From Clostridiales bacterium (GTDB taxonomy: Bacteria; Bacillota; Clostridia; Oscillospirales; Oscillospiraceae): 64,000 nucleotides of DNA. The notes below the pieces were generated by a model. That model was not told the DNA's origin, did not search any database, and saw nothing but the letters and a program-made list of their open reading frames with translations. Below, piece by piece: positions 15,851 to 23,502 of this stretch (positions within the stretch are counted from its first letter, which is position 1; each line of letters opens with the position of its first letter). The stretch is taken from contig SFFV01000003.1 in the NCBI GenBank assembly GCA_004557735.1, positions 62,001 to 126,000 on the forward strand. The letters run 5' to 3'. A program made the position numbers and the translations under genes.

Positions 15851-16552
15851 ATGTTTTCCGATTTGCTCCAACAGCTTCTTCTCGCCCTGCTGCCGAACGA
15901 GCCGGTCTATTATATCGGCGGAAGCGAGGTGCTGCCTCCGCCGCTCTCGCGCGAGGCGGAGGAGGCGGCGCTTACCGCGCTCTGCGCCGGGGACAAAAGC
16001 GCCGAGCGCACGCTCATCGAGCACAATCTCCGGCTCGTCGTCTATATCGCGCGGCGCTTTGAAAATACCGGCGTGGGATTGGAGGATCTGATCTCCATCG
16101 GTACGATCGGGCTTATCAAGGCCGTGAGCACGTTCGACCGCGAAAAGAACATCAAGCTCGCGACCTACGCCTCGCGGTGCATCGAAAACGAGATCCTGAT
16201 GTATCTGCGCAAGATCTCCGCGCAGCGCACGGAGGTGAGCTTTGACGAGCCGCTCAACACCGACTGGGACGGCAACGAGCTGCTGCTCTCGGACGTTCTC
16301 GGCACCGACGAGGACGAGGTCTCCCGCCCGATGGAGGATGACGCCGACCGCCGTGCGCTGCACGAGGCCGTGTCAAAGCTCAGCGAGCGCGATCGCGACA
16401 TCATTTCCCTGCGCTTCGGTCTGCTCGGACGGCGGGAGTATACGCAAAAGGAAGTCGCCGACCGCATGGGCATTTCGCAAAGTTACATATCGCGGCTCGA
16501 AAAGCGCATCCTTCTCCGTCTCCGCCGGGAGATGCAGAAGATCATGGCATGA
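15851..16552 (+). CDS. sigE: Sporulation sigma factor sigma-E
   Basis: Mother-cell sigma factor made as an inactive precursor and cut by SpoIIGA. 233 residues. The short N-terminal pro-peptide (MFSDLLQQLLLALLPNEPV) precedes the conserved YYIGGSEVLPPPLS boundary. Then come region 2 (RLVVYIARRFENTG, LEDLISIGTIGLIKAV, LATYASRCIENEILMYLR) and region 4 (TQKEVADRMGISQSYISRLEKR). Two ATGs are possible: 15845 sits too close to AAGGAGG, while 15851 has ideal spacing and is used. sigG, which follows sigE in many Bacillus and Clostridium genomes, is not next; a GNAT gene is. Confidence 0.94.
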   Translation: MFSDLLQQLLLALLPNEPVYYIGGSEVLPPPLSREAEEAALTALCAGDKSAERTLIEHNLRLVVYIARRFENTGVGLEDLISIGTIGLIKAVSTFDREKNIKLATYASRCIENEILMYLRKISAQRTEVSFDEPLNTDWDGNELLLSDVLGTDEDEVSRPMEDDADRRALHEAVSKLSERDRDIISLRFGLLGRREYTQKEVADRMGISQSYISRLEKRILLRLRREMQKIMA

Positions 16553-16575
16553 AGGGTTTGCGCTTCCATGTTCTC

Positions 16576-16605
16576 TTGCTTTTTTCCGGACAAATACGGT
16601 ATACT
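16576..16605 (+). promoter_or_regulatory. Promoter of the GNAT gene
   Basis: TTGCTT (16576-16581), 18-bp spacer, TATACT (16600-16605), 36 bp before the ATG. It closely resembles the promoter at 55425-55454. Confidence 0.6.
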
Positions 16606-16641
16606 ATTCAGATAATACCGCTTTCCGGAAAGGATCCTTTT

Positions 16642-17094
16642 ATGTTCCGCAACGCTGAAGAAAAAGATTTTGCCCTTTATATGGAGCTGGCACAGGAGTT
16701 TTACCATTCTCCCGCCGTGATGCATCCGATCCCGACGCAGTACATGGAAAACACGTTCCGCGAGGCCATGCGCTCGGACGAGTATATCATCCTCCGTCTT
16801 TTTGAGGTGGACGGCGAAGCCGCAGGCTACGCCATCCTGTCGCGCAGCTTCTCCCCCGAGTCCGGCAGCCCGATCTGCTGGATCGAGGAGCTGTATATCC
16901 GTGAAGCGTACCGCGGTCACGGCCTCGGCACGAAATTCCTCACATATGTGCGGGAAGAATTCCCTTCGGCCCGGCTGCGGCTCGAGGTCGAGCCGGAAAA
17001 CACCGGCGCCGCCGCGCTCTACAGGCGTCTCGGCTTCACGCCGCTCGCGTATGTGAGCTACGTCGCCGAGCCGTACAAGACGGAGGTGAAGTAG
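16642..17094 (+). CDS. GNAT-family N-acetyltransferase
   Basis: Acetyl-CoA dependent acyltransferase of the GNAT fold, 150 residues; substrate unknown. Motif A, which binds the pyrophosphate of acetyl-CoA, is seen as WIEELYIREAYRGHGLGTKF (R-x-x-G-x-G/L pattern), and motif B as NTGAAALYRRLGF near the C-terminus. The frame is open from the sigE stop, but the ATG at 16642 has GGAAAGGA upstream and gives a normal family start. A promoter lies in the 90-bp gap after sigE. A DUF212 gene follows after 3 bp, so the two are probably co-transcribed. Confidence 0.88.
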   Translation: MFRNAEEKDFALYMELAQEFYHSPAVMHPIPTQYMENTFREAMRSDEYIILRLFEVDGEAAGYAILSRSFSPESGSPICWIEELYIREAYRGHGLGTKFLTYVREEFPSARLRLEVEPENTGAAALYRRLGFTPLAYVSYVAEPYKTEVK

Positions 17095-17097
17095 ATC

Positions 17098-17559
17098 ATG
17101 TGGCTGCGTGAGCTTATCTCCAACCGGTTTCTGCTGACCGGCGTTTCGTCGTGGCTGTGGGCGCAAATACTCAAAACGATCCTCCACGCGCTCGTCACGC
17201 ACCGGCTCGATCTCTCCCGTCTCATCGGCGACGGCGGTATGCCGAGCGGCCACTCCGCAACCGTATCCTCGCTCGCCGTCGCCGCGGCATTTGTCTACGG
17301 GCTCGACTCCTTCGCATTCGCCATCGCTGCGGTTCTGGCCGTGATCGTATGCAAGGATGCGATGGGCGTCCGGCTCGAAACCGGCAGGCAGGCCGCCATC
17401 ATCAACGAGATCGTGAAGGCCTTCGACGATCTTTCCACCGGGAAGCTCTCGGAGGTCAAGCTCAAGGAGTTTGTCGGCCATACGCCCATTCAGGTGCTGG
17501 CCGGGATCCTTCTCGGCATTATAAACGCGGTGCTGCTGCACCTCTTTATCTTTCCGTAA
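17098..17559 (+). CDS. DUF212 (divergent PAP2) integral membrane protein
   Basis: Small membrane protein, 153 residues, of the YuiD-like DUF212 family, which is distantly related to PAP2/vanadium haloperoxidase phosphatases. DGGMPSGHSATVSSLAVA and VCKDAMGVRLETGRQA are the family signatures; the first resembles the SGH motif of PAP2 enzymes. Three or four hydrophobic segments are visible. A lipid-phosphate phosphatase role is possible but not shown for this family. It starts 3 bp after the GNAT gene, and its last 14 bp overlap the tail of the convergent hydrolase gene. Confidence 0.85.
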   Translation: MWLRELISNRFLLTGVSSWLWAQILKTILHALVTHRLDLSRLIGDGGMPSGHSATVSSLAVAAAFVYGLDSFAFAIAAVLAVIVCKDAMGVRLETGRQAAIINEIVKAFDDLSTGKLSEVKLKEFVGHTPIQVLAGILLGIINAVLLHLFIFP

Positions 17560-18472
17560 ATACCCCGCGCAGAAACGCGATGCGATACGCCGTCACGGGC
17601 TTGAGAAATTCGCTGTTCACAGCGATATCATAGCCGTGCATGGCGTTTTTTATCGGGTGATACTCGCACGGCACGCCCTCATCCGCCAGCCGCGCGGCGT
17701 ACTGCGCGCCCTCGTCGCGCAGGCAGTCAAACTCCGCCGTTTCAATATACGCCGCCGGAAGTCCCCGCAGCGACGCGCTCTCCGCCGGGGAGAGCCATTC
17801 CCGCGGCGCGGCGGACAGGCCGGGCGCATACATGGCATAGTATTTTTCCATATCGCGGCTGCTGCACATGGGCGTATCCGTGAACTGCCGGCAGCTTTCG
17901 GTGTTCATGCGCGCGTCGAGCACGGGGTAGAGCAGCATCTGCGCGCACGGCATTGGAAGGCCTTCCCTCCGCGCCATGAGACAGAGCGCCGCGGCGAGAT
18001 TCCCGCCCGCGCTGTCCCCCGCGGCGGCGATCCGCCCGGGATCGATGCGCAGCGCCTCGGCGTTCGCCAGAAGCCAACGGTACCCCGCCAACGCGTCCTC
18101 GTGCGCCGCCGGGAAAATGTGCCGCGGCGCGAGACGGTAGTCCGGCAGCGCGACGCGCACGCCGAGCGCGCGGGAAAGCTCTCTCGCGAGCGCGAAATGG
18201 TGCGGCGCCGCGCTGAACACGAACCCGCCGCCGTGAAGAAAGTACAGACAGGGCGTCCTGCCCTCGCACTCCGCCGGGGCAAAGAGGAGCATGCGCATCC
18301 TTCCGCCGGGCCGCGGCACGCTTACGCGCGAAACGCGCACCGCACCGCCGCTCCGCTGTACGGCGTACAGGAGCTTCATCGGGGGCTGGGACAGACGCAC
18401 AAACCACGGCGAGAGCGTGGATCTCATATGCGCATAGCGCATCAGATCGGGATGATAGGTATATTCCGGCAT
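17546..18472 (-). CDS. Alpha/beta hydrolase, hormone-sensitive lipase type
   Basis: Cytoplasmic carboxylesterase of the HSL/family IV type, 308 residues, acting on short acyl esters; natural substrate unknown. The oxyanion motif HGGGF (near residue 80), nucleophile elbow GDSAGGNLAA (Ser near residue 153), Asp in the AEFDCLRDEG segment and catalytic His in AMHGYD complete the triad. The ATG at 18472 has GGAGAGG upstream. It reads away from lspA after a strong hairpin at 18496-18530, and its 3' end overlaps the convergent DUF212 gene by 14 bp. Confidence 0.9.
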   Translation of the reverse strand: MPEYTYHPDLMRYAHMRSTLSPWFVRLSQPPMKLLYAVQRSGGAVRVSRVSVPRPGGRMRMLLFAPAECEGRTPCLYFLHGGGFVFSAAPHHFALARELSRALGVRVALPDYRLAPRHIFPAAHEDALAGYRWLLANAEALRIDPGRIAAAGDSAGGNLAAALCLMARREGLPMPCAQMLLYPVLDARMNTESCRQFTDTPMCSSRDMEKYYAMYAPGLSAAPREWLSPAESASLRGLPAAYIETAEFDCLRDEGAQYAARLADEGVPCEYHPIKNAMHGYDIAVNSEFLKPVTAYRIAFLRGVFTER

Positions 18473-18495
18473 GGTTTTCCTCTCCGTATGGCAAA

Positions 18496-18530
18496 GCCCG
18501 CCGCACGATACACGGCATCGTGCGGCGGGC
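18496..18530 (-). terminator. 14-bp hairpin between lspA and the hydrolase gene
   Basis: Perfect arms 18496-18509 and 18517-18530 with a 7-nt loop. It lies just after lspA on the minus strand. The better U-tract (GGTTTTTATG) is on the plus side, so direction is uncertain. Confidence 0.5.
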
Positions 18531-18535
18531 GGTTT

Positions 18536-19033
18536 TTATGTTTCTTCCGGTTTCTCCGGCTCCCTGCGCAGCAGCATGAGCAGCACAAAGAGGATGCAGC
18601 AGACGTTGATGGCGATATCGGCGATGTTGAACACCGCAAAATGCATGAACTCCAGCTCGAACATATCCACGACATAGCCGTAGAGCGCGCGGTCGATGCC
18701 GTTGCCGATCGCGCCGGCCATGGCAAGCACCGCGAGCCAGCGTTCCCACGGCGCGGAGAGCTTATGGCGCACGAGCGCCCACACGACGAGGACGCAGAAC
18801 GCCGCAAGCAGCGCGAGGAACAGCCACCGTCCGCCCGAGAACATGCCGAAGGCGACGCCGCTGTTGCGGATGTGCGTGAGATGTACGACGCCGGGGATCA
18901 GCGCGCGCTGCTGCGCCGCCGAAGCATTGAGCGGAATGCTCCGCACGACCCACGCCTTGAGCGCCTGATCCGCCGCGATGATCGCGAGCGAGGCGAGAAC
19001 GTATCCGATCACGGTTTTTTTCTTAGCTGTCAT
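18536..19033 (-). CDS. lspA: Lipoprotein signal peptidase (signal peptidase II)
   Basis: Membrane aspartyl protease that cuts prolipoproteins before the lipid-modified Cys; the SBP lipoprotein at 4.2-5.8 kb would be a client. 165 residues with four hydrophobic segments. The two catalytic Asp are in NGIDRALYGYVVD and VFNIADIAINV, both canonical. An upstream in-frame start exists, but the ATG at 19033 has AAGGAG at good distance and gives the usual N-terminus. It lies downstream of hup behind a hairpin. rluD, a common neighbour in Firmicutes, is absent. Confidence 0.95.
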   Translation of the reverse strand: MTAKKKTVIGYVLASLAIIAADQALKAWVVRSIPLNASAAQQRALIPGVVHLTHIRNSGVAFGMFSGGRWLFLALLAAFCVLVVWALVRHKLSAPWERWLAVLAMAGAIGNGIDRALYGYVVDMFELEFMHFAVFNIADIAINVCCILFVLLMLLRREPEKPEET

Positions 19034-19062
19034 ACCGGCTCCTTCCCGTAAAGCATAAAGCA

Positions 19063-19091
19063 AAGAGCCGCCCGGTATCGGGGCAGCTCTT
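19063..19091 (-). terminator. Terminator of hup
   Basis: AAGAGCTGCCC, 7-nt loop, GGGCGGCTCTT (one wobble), then TGCTTTA on the minus strand, 12 bp after the hup stop. It may only attenuate reading into lspA. Confidence 0.6.
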
Positions 19092-19102
19092 CGGAAAAAG
19101 GC

Positions 19103-19381
19103 TTACTTCTTATCGACAGCTTCCTTGAGAGCCTTGCCGGCCTTGAACTGGGGAACGCGGGAAGCGGGGATCTCGATCTCCTTCTTGGTCTTGGGGTTGC
19201 GGCCCATGCGGACGCCGCGCTCCTTGACGTCGAAGGCGCCGAAGCCGACAAGCTGCACCTTCTCGCCCTGAACGAGGGTCTCGGTGATGGTCTCCAGAGA
19301 CGCGTTGACGGCAAGCTCGCTGTCCTTCTTGGAAAGGCCGGTCTTTTCGGCAACCTGAGCGATAAGTTCTGTTTTGTTCAT
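19103..19381 (-). CDS. hup: HU-family DNA-binding protein
   Basis: Small histone-like protein (92 residues) that bends and compacts DNA as a dimer. MNKTELIAQVAEKTGLSKKD, VQLVGFGAFDVKERGVRMGRNP-type arm sequences (core GFGAFDVKERGVRMGRN) and the C-terminal KAGKALKEAVDKK match HU. The GAGGAGG ribosome-binding site is strong. The 217-bp upstream gap holds a 10-bp inverted repeat (19463-19485). In spore formers hup often lies near spoVB-like genes, as it does here. Confidence 0.96.
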   Translation of the reverse strand: MNKTELIAQVAEKTGLSKKDSELAVNASLETITETLVQGEKVQLVGFGAFDVKERGVRMGRNPKTKKEIEIPASRVPQFKAGKALKEAVDKK

Positions 19382-19462
19382 GGATATCCTCCTCTTTTGT
19401 TTACAATCTGCGATCGAGCCGCGGCGCCGCCGCGCGTCCGGTCGCTGCGATCCTTTTTATGG

Positions 19463-19485
19463 CGCAAAAAAGCGTCTTTTTTGCG
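19463..19485. repeat. Inverted repeat in the hup leader
   Basis: CGCAAAAAAG, 3-nt loop, CTTTTTTGCG; 10 perfect pairs, but seven of ten are A-T. It lies between the flippase stop and hup and could be an inefficient terminator for the former. Confidence 0.4.
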
Positions 19486-19598
19486 TGCTCGAAAACCCTA
19501 TCATATTTTTCACCATAACGCAAGAGGAAATTCGGCAAACGCCGGGGGTTGCGTTTCTTTTTGGCGATTATTACCCGTTTTTCCGGCGAAGCGTTGTC

Positions 19599-21302
19599 TC
19601 AGCGGTCTTTCTTTTTGAGATGCGCTCCGCCGCGGCTCGCGCTCCGGCGCATACTGCCGGAAGCGCGGGGACGCGCCGTTTCGTCCAGCGTGTGCAGGCG
19701 CAGGATGCGCCCGATCTTCTCCCCGTGCGGGATAAGCGCCATATCCTCCATCGTAACGGCGCGGGTAAGGCCGATCATCACAACGTATACAGCCACCGCC
19801 GCGGCGATAGCCGCGATCATCGCGCCCGCCATGGCGAGCCGTTCGGAAAGGCCGCGCAGCGGGATGCGGACGAGCCCGTACACCGCCCACGCCGCAACGC
19901 CCATCGCAAGGCTCGAAAGGAGCGGCGCGCCGATCACGCGGCTCAGCCGCGGGGCGCTGCCGAGCGTCCGGCAGAGGAAGATGTAGTCCATAACGCAGAT
20001 GATCGCAAAGCAGCAGATGCTGCCGACCGGCGCGCCCTGAATGTTGATGGCTGCCGTGCCGACGAGCACCCAGTTGACCGCGATCTTCACAACGCCGCCC
20101 ACGGCGGTGCTGACGATGGGGAGCTTTTCCTTCCCGCTCGCCTGCAGGATGGCGTTGCCCATCATGGACATGCAAACGAAGAACGACGCGACGGCGAGCA
20201 GCTTTAAAAGTCCCGGCCCGGCCGGGTTGCTGCCCCAGTAGATCACGCGGAACACCGGGTCGGCCAGAACAAAGAGGCCTACCGCCATCGGCATCGTGAC
20301 AAGCGCGGCGATGCGCAGCGACGATTCCGCAAGATGGCCTGCCTCGGCGCGGTTGCCGCGTGTGAGCTGTCCGACGATCGCCGGGACGATACTCAGCGTG
20401 AGCGGCGTGATGAAGTACGACGGCAGGTTATAGAACGTCTGCGCCTTGCCGTATACGCCGTACAGCTCGCGGGCGCTTTTCTCCACAAATCCGGCGGCGG
20501 ACTGCAGCCGGTTGAGGCAGAGCGCATTGTCGAGCAGGTTGATGAGCGAGAGCACCGAGGAGCCGATGGCGATCGGAATGCCGATGCGCAGGAACGAGCG
20601 CACGATCGTATCACGGCTGTCGGGGACGTCCGCCGTGCCGTAGGGCCGCGCGGGGTAGTTGCGGCGCTTGTAGAGCATCATATAGGCAAGCGCGCCGACC
20701 GCGCCCGCCGTTACGCCGAAGATCGCGCCCGCCGAGGCGACCGGCAGAGACTTGTGCGCGCGGATGAGAAGATAAGCGAGCGTCAATCCGACAACGAGCT
20801 TGCCGACTTCCTCGATCACCTGCCCGAATGCTGTGGGGATCATGTTCCCCCGGCCCTGACAGTAGCCGCGGTAAGCGGACGTAAGGCACACGATCACGAC
20901 CGCGGGCGCGAGCGCAAGAATGCTCGGCGCGGCGTCCGCGTTGCCCATCATCGCGGCAAGCTGCCGGTTGAAGAGGAGCATCAGCAGCGTGAAGAACCCG
21001 CCGATGGCCGCGAGCGTCCCGGAAGCGGTGCGGAAAATGCGCTGCACCTGGGCGGGCCGGTCGAGCGTGTCGGCCTCCGAGATCATACGCGAGAGCGCCA
21101 CCGGGAATCCGGCCGTCGCAAGCGTGAGGAAAAAGCTGTAGATATTGTACGCCACCATAAAGTGGGCGAAGCCCTCGTCGCCGAGCAGCTTCATGCTGCC
21201 GAGCGGGAGTTTATAGAAGAATGCCGCGATCTTTACGATAACCGTCGTTCCGACCATGATCGCCGCGCCGTGAAGATAGTTTTGCTTTTTGGCTTCCGAC
21301 AA
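19599..21302 (-). CDS. SpoVB/MurJ-type polysaccharide flippase
   Basis: Multi-pass membrane transporter of the MOP/MVF superfamily, 567 residues with about 14 hydrophobic segments. It would flip lipid-linked wall precursors; SpoVB of Bacillus does this for spore cortex peptidoglycan. Typical parts are the N-terminal GAAIMVGTTVIVKIAAFFYK and the AGFPVALSRMISEA stretch. I choose the TTG at 21302, which has AAAGGAGG at good distance; the open frame upstream shows no family sequence. A promoter with TAAAAT lies 65-93 bp upstream. Whether it is the sporulation-specific paralog or the housekeeping lipid II flippase cannot be decided from sequence alone. Confidence 0.85.
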   Translation of the reverse strand: MSEAKKQNYLHGAAIMVGTTVIVKIAAFFYKLPLGSMKLLGDEGFAHFMVAYNIYSFFLTLATAGFPVALSRMISEADTLDRPAQVQRIFRTASGTLAAIGGFFTLLMLLFNRQLAAMMGNADAAPSILALAPAVVIVCLTSAYRGYCQGRGNMIPTAFGQVIEEVGKLVVGLTLAYLLIRAHKSLPVASAGAIFGVTAGAVGALAYMMLYKRRNYPARPYGTADVPDSRDTIVRSFLRIGIPIAIGSSVLSLINLLDNALCLNRLQSAAGFVEKSARELYGVYGKAQTFYNLPSYFITPLTLSIVPAIVGQLTRGNRAEAGHLAESSLRIAALVTMPMAVGLFVLADPVFRVIYWGSNPAGPGLLKLLAVASFFVCMSMMGNAILQASGKEKLPIVSTAVGGVVKIAVNWVLVGTAAINIQGAPVGSICCFAIICVMDYIFLCRTLGSAPRLSRVIGAPLLSSLAMGVAAWAVYGLVRIPLRGLSERLAMAGAMIAAIAAAVAVYVVMIGLTRAVTMEDMALIPHGEKIGRILRLHTLDETARPRASGSMRRSASRGGAHLKKKDR

Positions 21303-21366
21303 GGCAGTCCCTCCTTTGCGGTGATGCGCCGCCTGCTTCCGCAATAAGGATATGCGGTAAGTTTGT

Positions 21367-21395
21367 ATTTTACACCAACGCGCGAAAAAAGGCAA
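21367..21395 (-). promoter_or_regulatory. Promoter of the flippase gene
   Basis: Minus strand TTGCCT (21395-21390), 17-bp spacer, TAAAAT (21372-21367). Confidence 0.65.
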
Positions 21396-21567
21396 GCGCG
21401 GCAAGCCTTTTCCCGCGCAGAGCCGTGAGAGCGCGGCATCGTTAAACGCCCCGTTTCCCGGTATAAGTGTTTTACCGTACCTGTCTGACATGTGGGGCGC
21501 GGTTCACGGCAAGACGCACCGAAGAAGCCGCTCCGCCTGGAAACTTACCGTTCCGCAGCTCCGCCTT

Positions 21568-21607
21568 GCGCCTGCCGGCTCCCTTTCACAAGGGAGCCGG
21601 CAGGCGC
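21568..21607. repeat. 18-bp perfect hairpin, REP-like
   Basis: Arms 21568-21585 and 21590-21607 with TCAC loop; core GGCTCCC/GGGAGCC. Similar in core and setting to the hairpin at 38968-38990, which suggests a dispersed palindromic repeat family. On the minus strand it also sits where a terminator for the XRE gene is expected. Confidence 0.55.
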
Positions 21608-21623
21608 GGAGAGCATGTTTTGT

Positions 21624-21866
21624 CTACTGTATCTCCTGCTCCAATCCGTCAAATTCCGGGGCGGAGAAAAATTCGCCGAGCGTTATGCCAAGCCCGTCGC
21701 ACATCATTTTGATCGTCAGGAGCTTCGGGTTTCGGCTCTTTCCGTACAGGATGTTCTTGATGCTCGACGGCGGAAGTGCCGAGATCGTTGCCAGACGGTT
21801 GATCGTAAGCTTCCGTTCCTCGCAGAGCCGGAGAATACGCGTGTGCATCGCGGTGATCGTGTTCAT
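21624..21866 (-). CDS. Small XRE-family helix-turn-helix regulator
   Basis: Single-domain DNA-binding protein of 80 residues. The helix-turn-helix is seen in LTINRLATISALPPSSIKNIL (core TINRLATISALPPSSIKNI) followed by NPKLLTIKMMCDGLGITLGEFF, the usual XRE layout. The open frame extends a little upstream, but the ATG at 21866 has AGGTAAG before it and is chosen. It is divergent from an 82-residue gene. Between them lie two exact 10-bp repeats (21933-21942, 21953-21962), the second part of a 14-bp palindrome, which are likely operators for this protein. Confidence 0.85.
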   Translation of the reverse strand: MNTITAMHTRILRLCEERKLTINRLATISALPPSSIKNILYGKSRNPKLLTIKMMCDGLGITLGEFFSAPEFDGLEQEIQ

Positions 21867-21924
21867 TTCTCTTACCTGCCTTACTTTTTTCCGTAACACA
21901 AGTATAAGAATACAAAGCCGTATT

Positions 21925-21952
21925 GCACAAAGTAGGCTATGCGTGCTACTAT
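21925..21952 (+). promoter_or_regulatory. Putative promoter of the 82-residue gene
   Basis: TTGCAC (21923-21928 region), about 18-bp spacer, TACTAT (21947-21952). The spacer holds the first TAGGCTATGC repeat, so a repressor bound there would block RNA polymerase. Confidence 0.45.
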
Positions 21953-21968
21953 TAGGCTATGCATAGCC
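21933..21968. promoter_or_regulatory. Candidate operator: 20-bp spaced repeats with palindrome
   Basis: TAGGCTATGC occurs at 21933-21942 and 21953-21962, exactly 20 bp apart. The second copy is extended into the perfect palindrome GGCTATGCATAGCC (21955-21968). Confidence 0.55.
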
Positions 21969-21989
21969 CAAAAGGCAGGAGGATGACGG

Positions 21990-22238
21990 ATGGACAGCAA
22001 AAAACTTCGTATCGCCGAAAACGCGATCCGGCAGATCGCCGAGCGTGAGGGAACAACCGTGGACGCCGTGCGCGAGGAGATCCGCGCCGCGGTCGCCGCC
22101 GGGCAGCGCGACCCAAGCCCCGCCGCCCGGGCGTTCTGGCAGCGCTTTCCCCGCGGGGACGGCGAGCCGACGCCGGAGGACGTCATACTCCGTCTGGCGG
22201 AGGAGGCGCGCCGCCGGATGAACGGCGGAACCTCTTAA
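21990..22238 (+). CDS. Small helical protein of unknown function
   Basis: 82 residues, not recognised with confidence. The N-terminal half (LRIAENAIRQIAEREGTTVD, then AVREEIRAAVAAGQ) reads as two amphipathic helices. A RDPSPAARAFWQRFP segment follows, then EPTPEDVILRLAEEARRR. I recall similar short proteins in Oscillospiraceae that are sometimes labelled Spo0A-C-terminal-like, but I cannot verify that. AGGAGG seven bases before the ATG and GC-rich third positions support a real gene. It faces the XRE regulator across the candidate operator and may be its target. dut follows after 91 bp. Confidence 0.7.
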   Translation: MDSKKLRIAENAIRQIAEREGTTVDAVREEIRAAVAAGQRDPSPAARAFWQRFPRGDGEPTPEDVILRLAEEARRRMNGGTS

Positions 22239-22329
22239 ACCGCGCCGGCTCACCCGCGCGGGTTTTCATTGACGGCGGTTTCCTTTGCGTGTAAAATGAT
22301 TTTCAACAAAAGAAAAGGACGGCCCGCCT

Positions 22330-22776
22330 ATGAAAATTCCATGCAAAAAACTCCGTGAAAACGCCGTATTGCCCACGCGCGGCACCGCGCTCGCCGCAGG
22401 CGTCGATCTCTACGCCCTGCTGCCGGACGGGCAGGAGAGCGCCACCGTTGCTCCGCAGGGCAAATACCTCTTCCCCACCGGCGTCGCCGTGGAGATCCCG
22501 GAGGGATATGTCGGGCTGGTGTTCGCCCGCAGCGGCATCGCCACGAAGCGCCAGCTCGCCCCCGCCAACTGCGTCGGCGTGATCGACGCCGATTACCGCG
22601 GGGAGCTGCGGGTATTTTTGCAGAACAACGGCACCGAGCCGCAGACCGTGGAAAACGGCGAGCGGATCGCCCAGCTCGTCATCACGCCGTGCCTTGATAT
22701 CGAGATCGAGGAAACGGACGCGCTTTCCGAAACACTCCGCGGCGCAGCGGGCTTCGGCAGCACCGGCACGCGCTGA
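22330..22776 (+). CDS. dut: dUTP diphosphatase
   Basis: Trimeric dUTPase that hydrolyses dUTP to dUMP and keeps uracil out of DNA. 148 residues with the five family motifs: AGVDLYALL (motif 1), ARSGIA (2), GVIDADYRGE with catalytic Asp (3), RIAQLVI (4) and GAAGFGSTGTR (5, arginine finger region). The ATG is preceded by AAGGA. It appears to be a single gene with its own terminator 30 bp after the stop. Confidence 0.96.
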   Translation: MKIPCKKLRENAVLPTRGTALAAGVDLYALLPDGQESATVAPQGKYLFPTGVAVEIPEGYVGLVFARSGIATKRQLAPANCVGVIDADYRGELRVFLQNNGTEPQTVENGERIAQLVITPCLDIEIEETDALSETLRGAAGFGSTGTR

Positions 22777-22807
22777 ATCGCCGCCGGCAAAGCCGCCGCA
22801 GAAGCAC

Positions 22808-22856
22808 ATCGCCCCGCGTTTTGGACGTTCTCTCCAAGACGCGGGGCGATTTTTAT
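22808..22856 (+). terminator. Terminator of dut
   Basis: ATCGCCCCGCGT outer stem with its complement, inner TTGGA/TCCAA, then TTTTTATATT on the plus strand. It ends 10 bp before the convergent TetR gene stop. Confidence 0.85.
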
Positions 22857-22865
22857 ATTATCTTT

Positions 22866-23414
22866 TCACCGAAACAAAGACAGGCTTGCCTGCACGATAC
22901 GCTGCACAAACCGCACGACCGTTTCGCGCTCATACCGGTCGTAGCCCTCCGTTACGACGTGCATCAGCCCGTTGGACAGATGCGTGTACAGCATCTCCAG
23001 TTCCTCCTCGGTCGCGTGAAGCTCCTGCCGCCAGTAGGCGATGCTCTGCGGCCGGGCGCAATCGATCATCCGGTGTATGACGGGGGAGCCGGGGTTTTGG
23101 AAGATCAGCACACGGCAGGCGTCCTCGTTTTTCCCGACCATGTCATAGATCGCTTCGATCAGCGCCGCCACATCGAACGATTTTATCAGCGTGAGCGACT
23201 GCACAAACGCTTCGAGCAGCTCGTTCTCGATCGATTCCAGAAGCGCGAAGCAGTCGCTGTAATGCGAATAAAACGTCGCGCGGTTCAGCTCCGCCAGAGC
23301 GCAGACCTCCTTGACCGTGATCTTGTTCACGCTTTTTTCCTTCAGCAGCGTTAAGAGCGCCTGCTTGAGCGCGCGCTGCGTATAACGGACTCTCGCATCG
23401 GTTTTTCCGGCCAT
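22866..23414 (-). CDS. TetR-family transcriptional regulator
   Basis: DNA-binding repressor-type protein, 182 residues. The N-terminal helix-turn-helix is clear: VRYTQRALKQALLTLLKEKS, ITVKEVCALAELNRATFYSH (with FYSHY as in TetR helix 3). The C-terminal ligand domain is variable, so the ligand is unknown. Upstream in-frame starts exist, but the ATG at 23414 with GAGG upstream is chosen. It is divergent from an NAD-dependent epimerase gene 176 bp away. That layout often means the regulator controls its neighbour. Confidence 0.9.
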   Translation of the reverse strand: MAGKTDARVRYTQRALKQALLTLLKEKSVNKITVKEVCALAELNRATFYSHYSDCFALLESIENELLEAFVQSLTLIKSFDVAALIEAIYDMVGKNEDACRVLIFQNPGSPVIHRMIDCARPQSIAYWRQELHATEEELEMLYTHLSNGLMHVVTEGYDRYERETVVRFVQRIVQASLSLFR

Positions 23415-23502
23415 GGCGTACCTCATCACAAATTGTTTACAGAAATGCACAACGCTTCCGCGCCGTGTGTCGGTTTTCTTTCACGCGGCGGCCGGTTGAC
23501 GG

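Larger units (their letters stand above)
21303..21623. other. Intergenic region with flippase promoter and a repeat hairpin
   Basis: No gene is supported in these 321 bp. It holds the flippase promoter and, further right, a perfect 18-bp hairpin (listed separately) that lies 17 bp past the XRE gene stop and probably ends that transcript. Confidence 0.6.
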
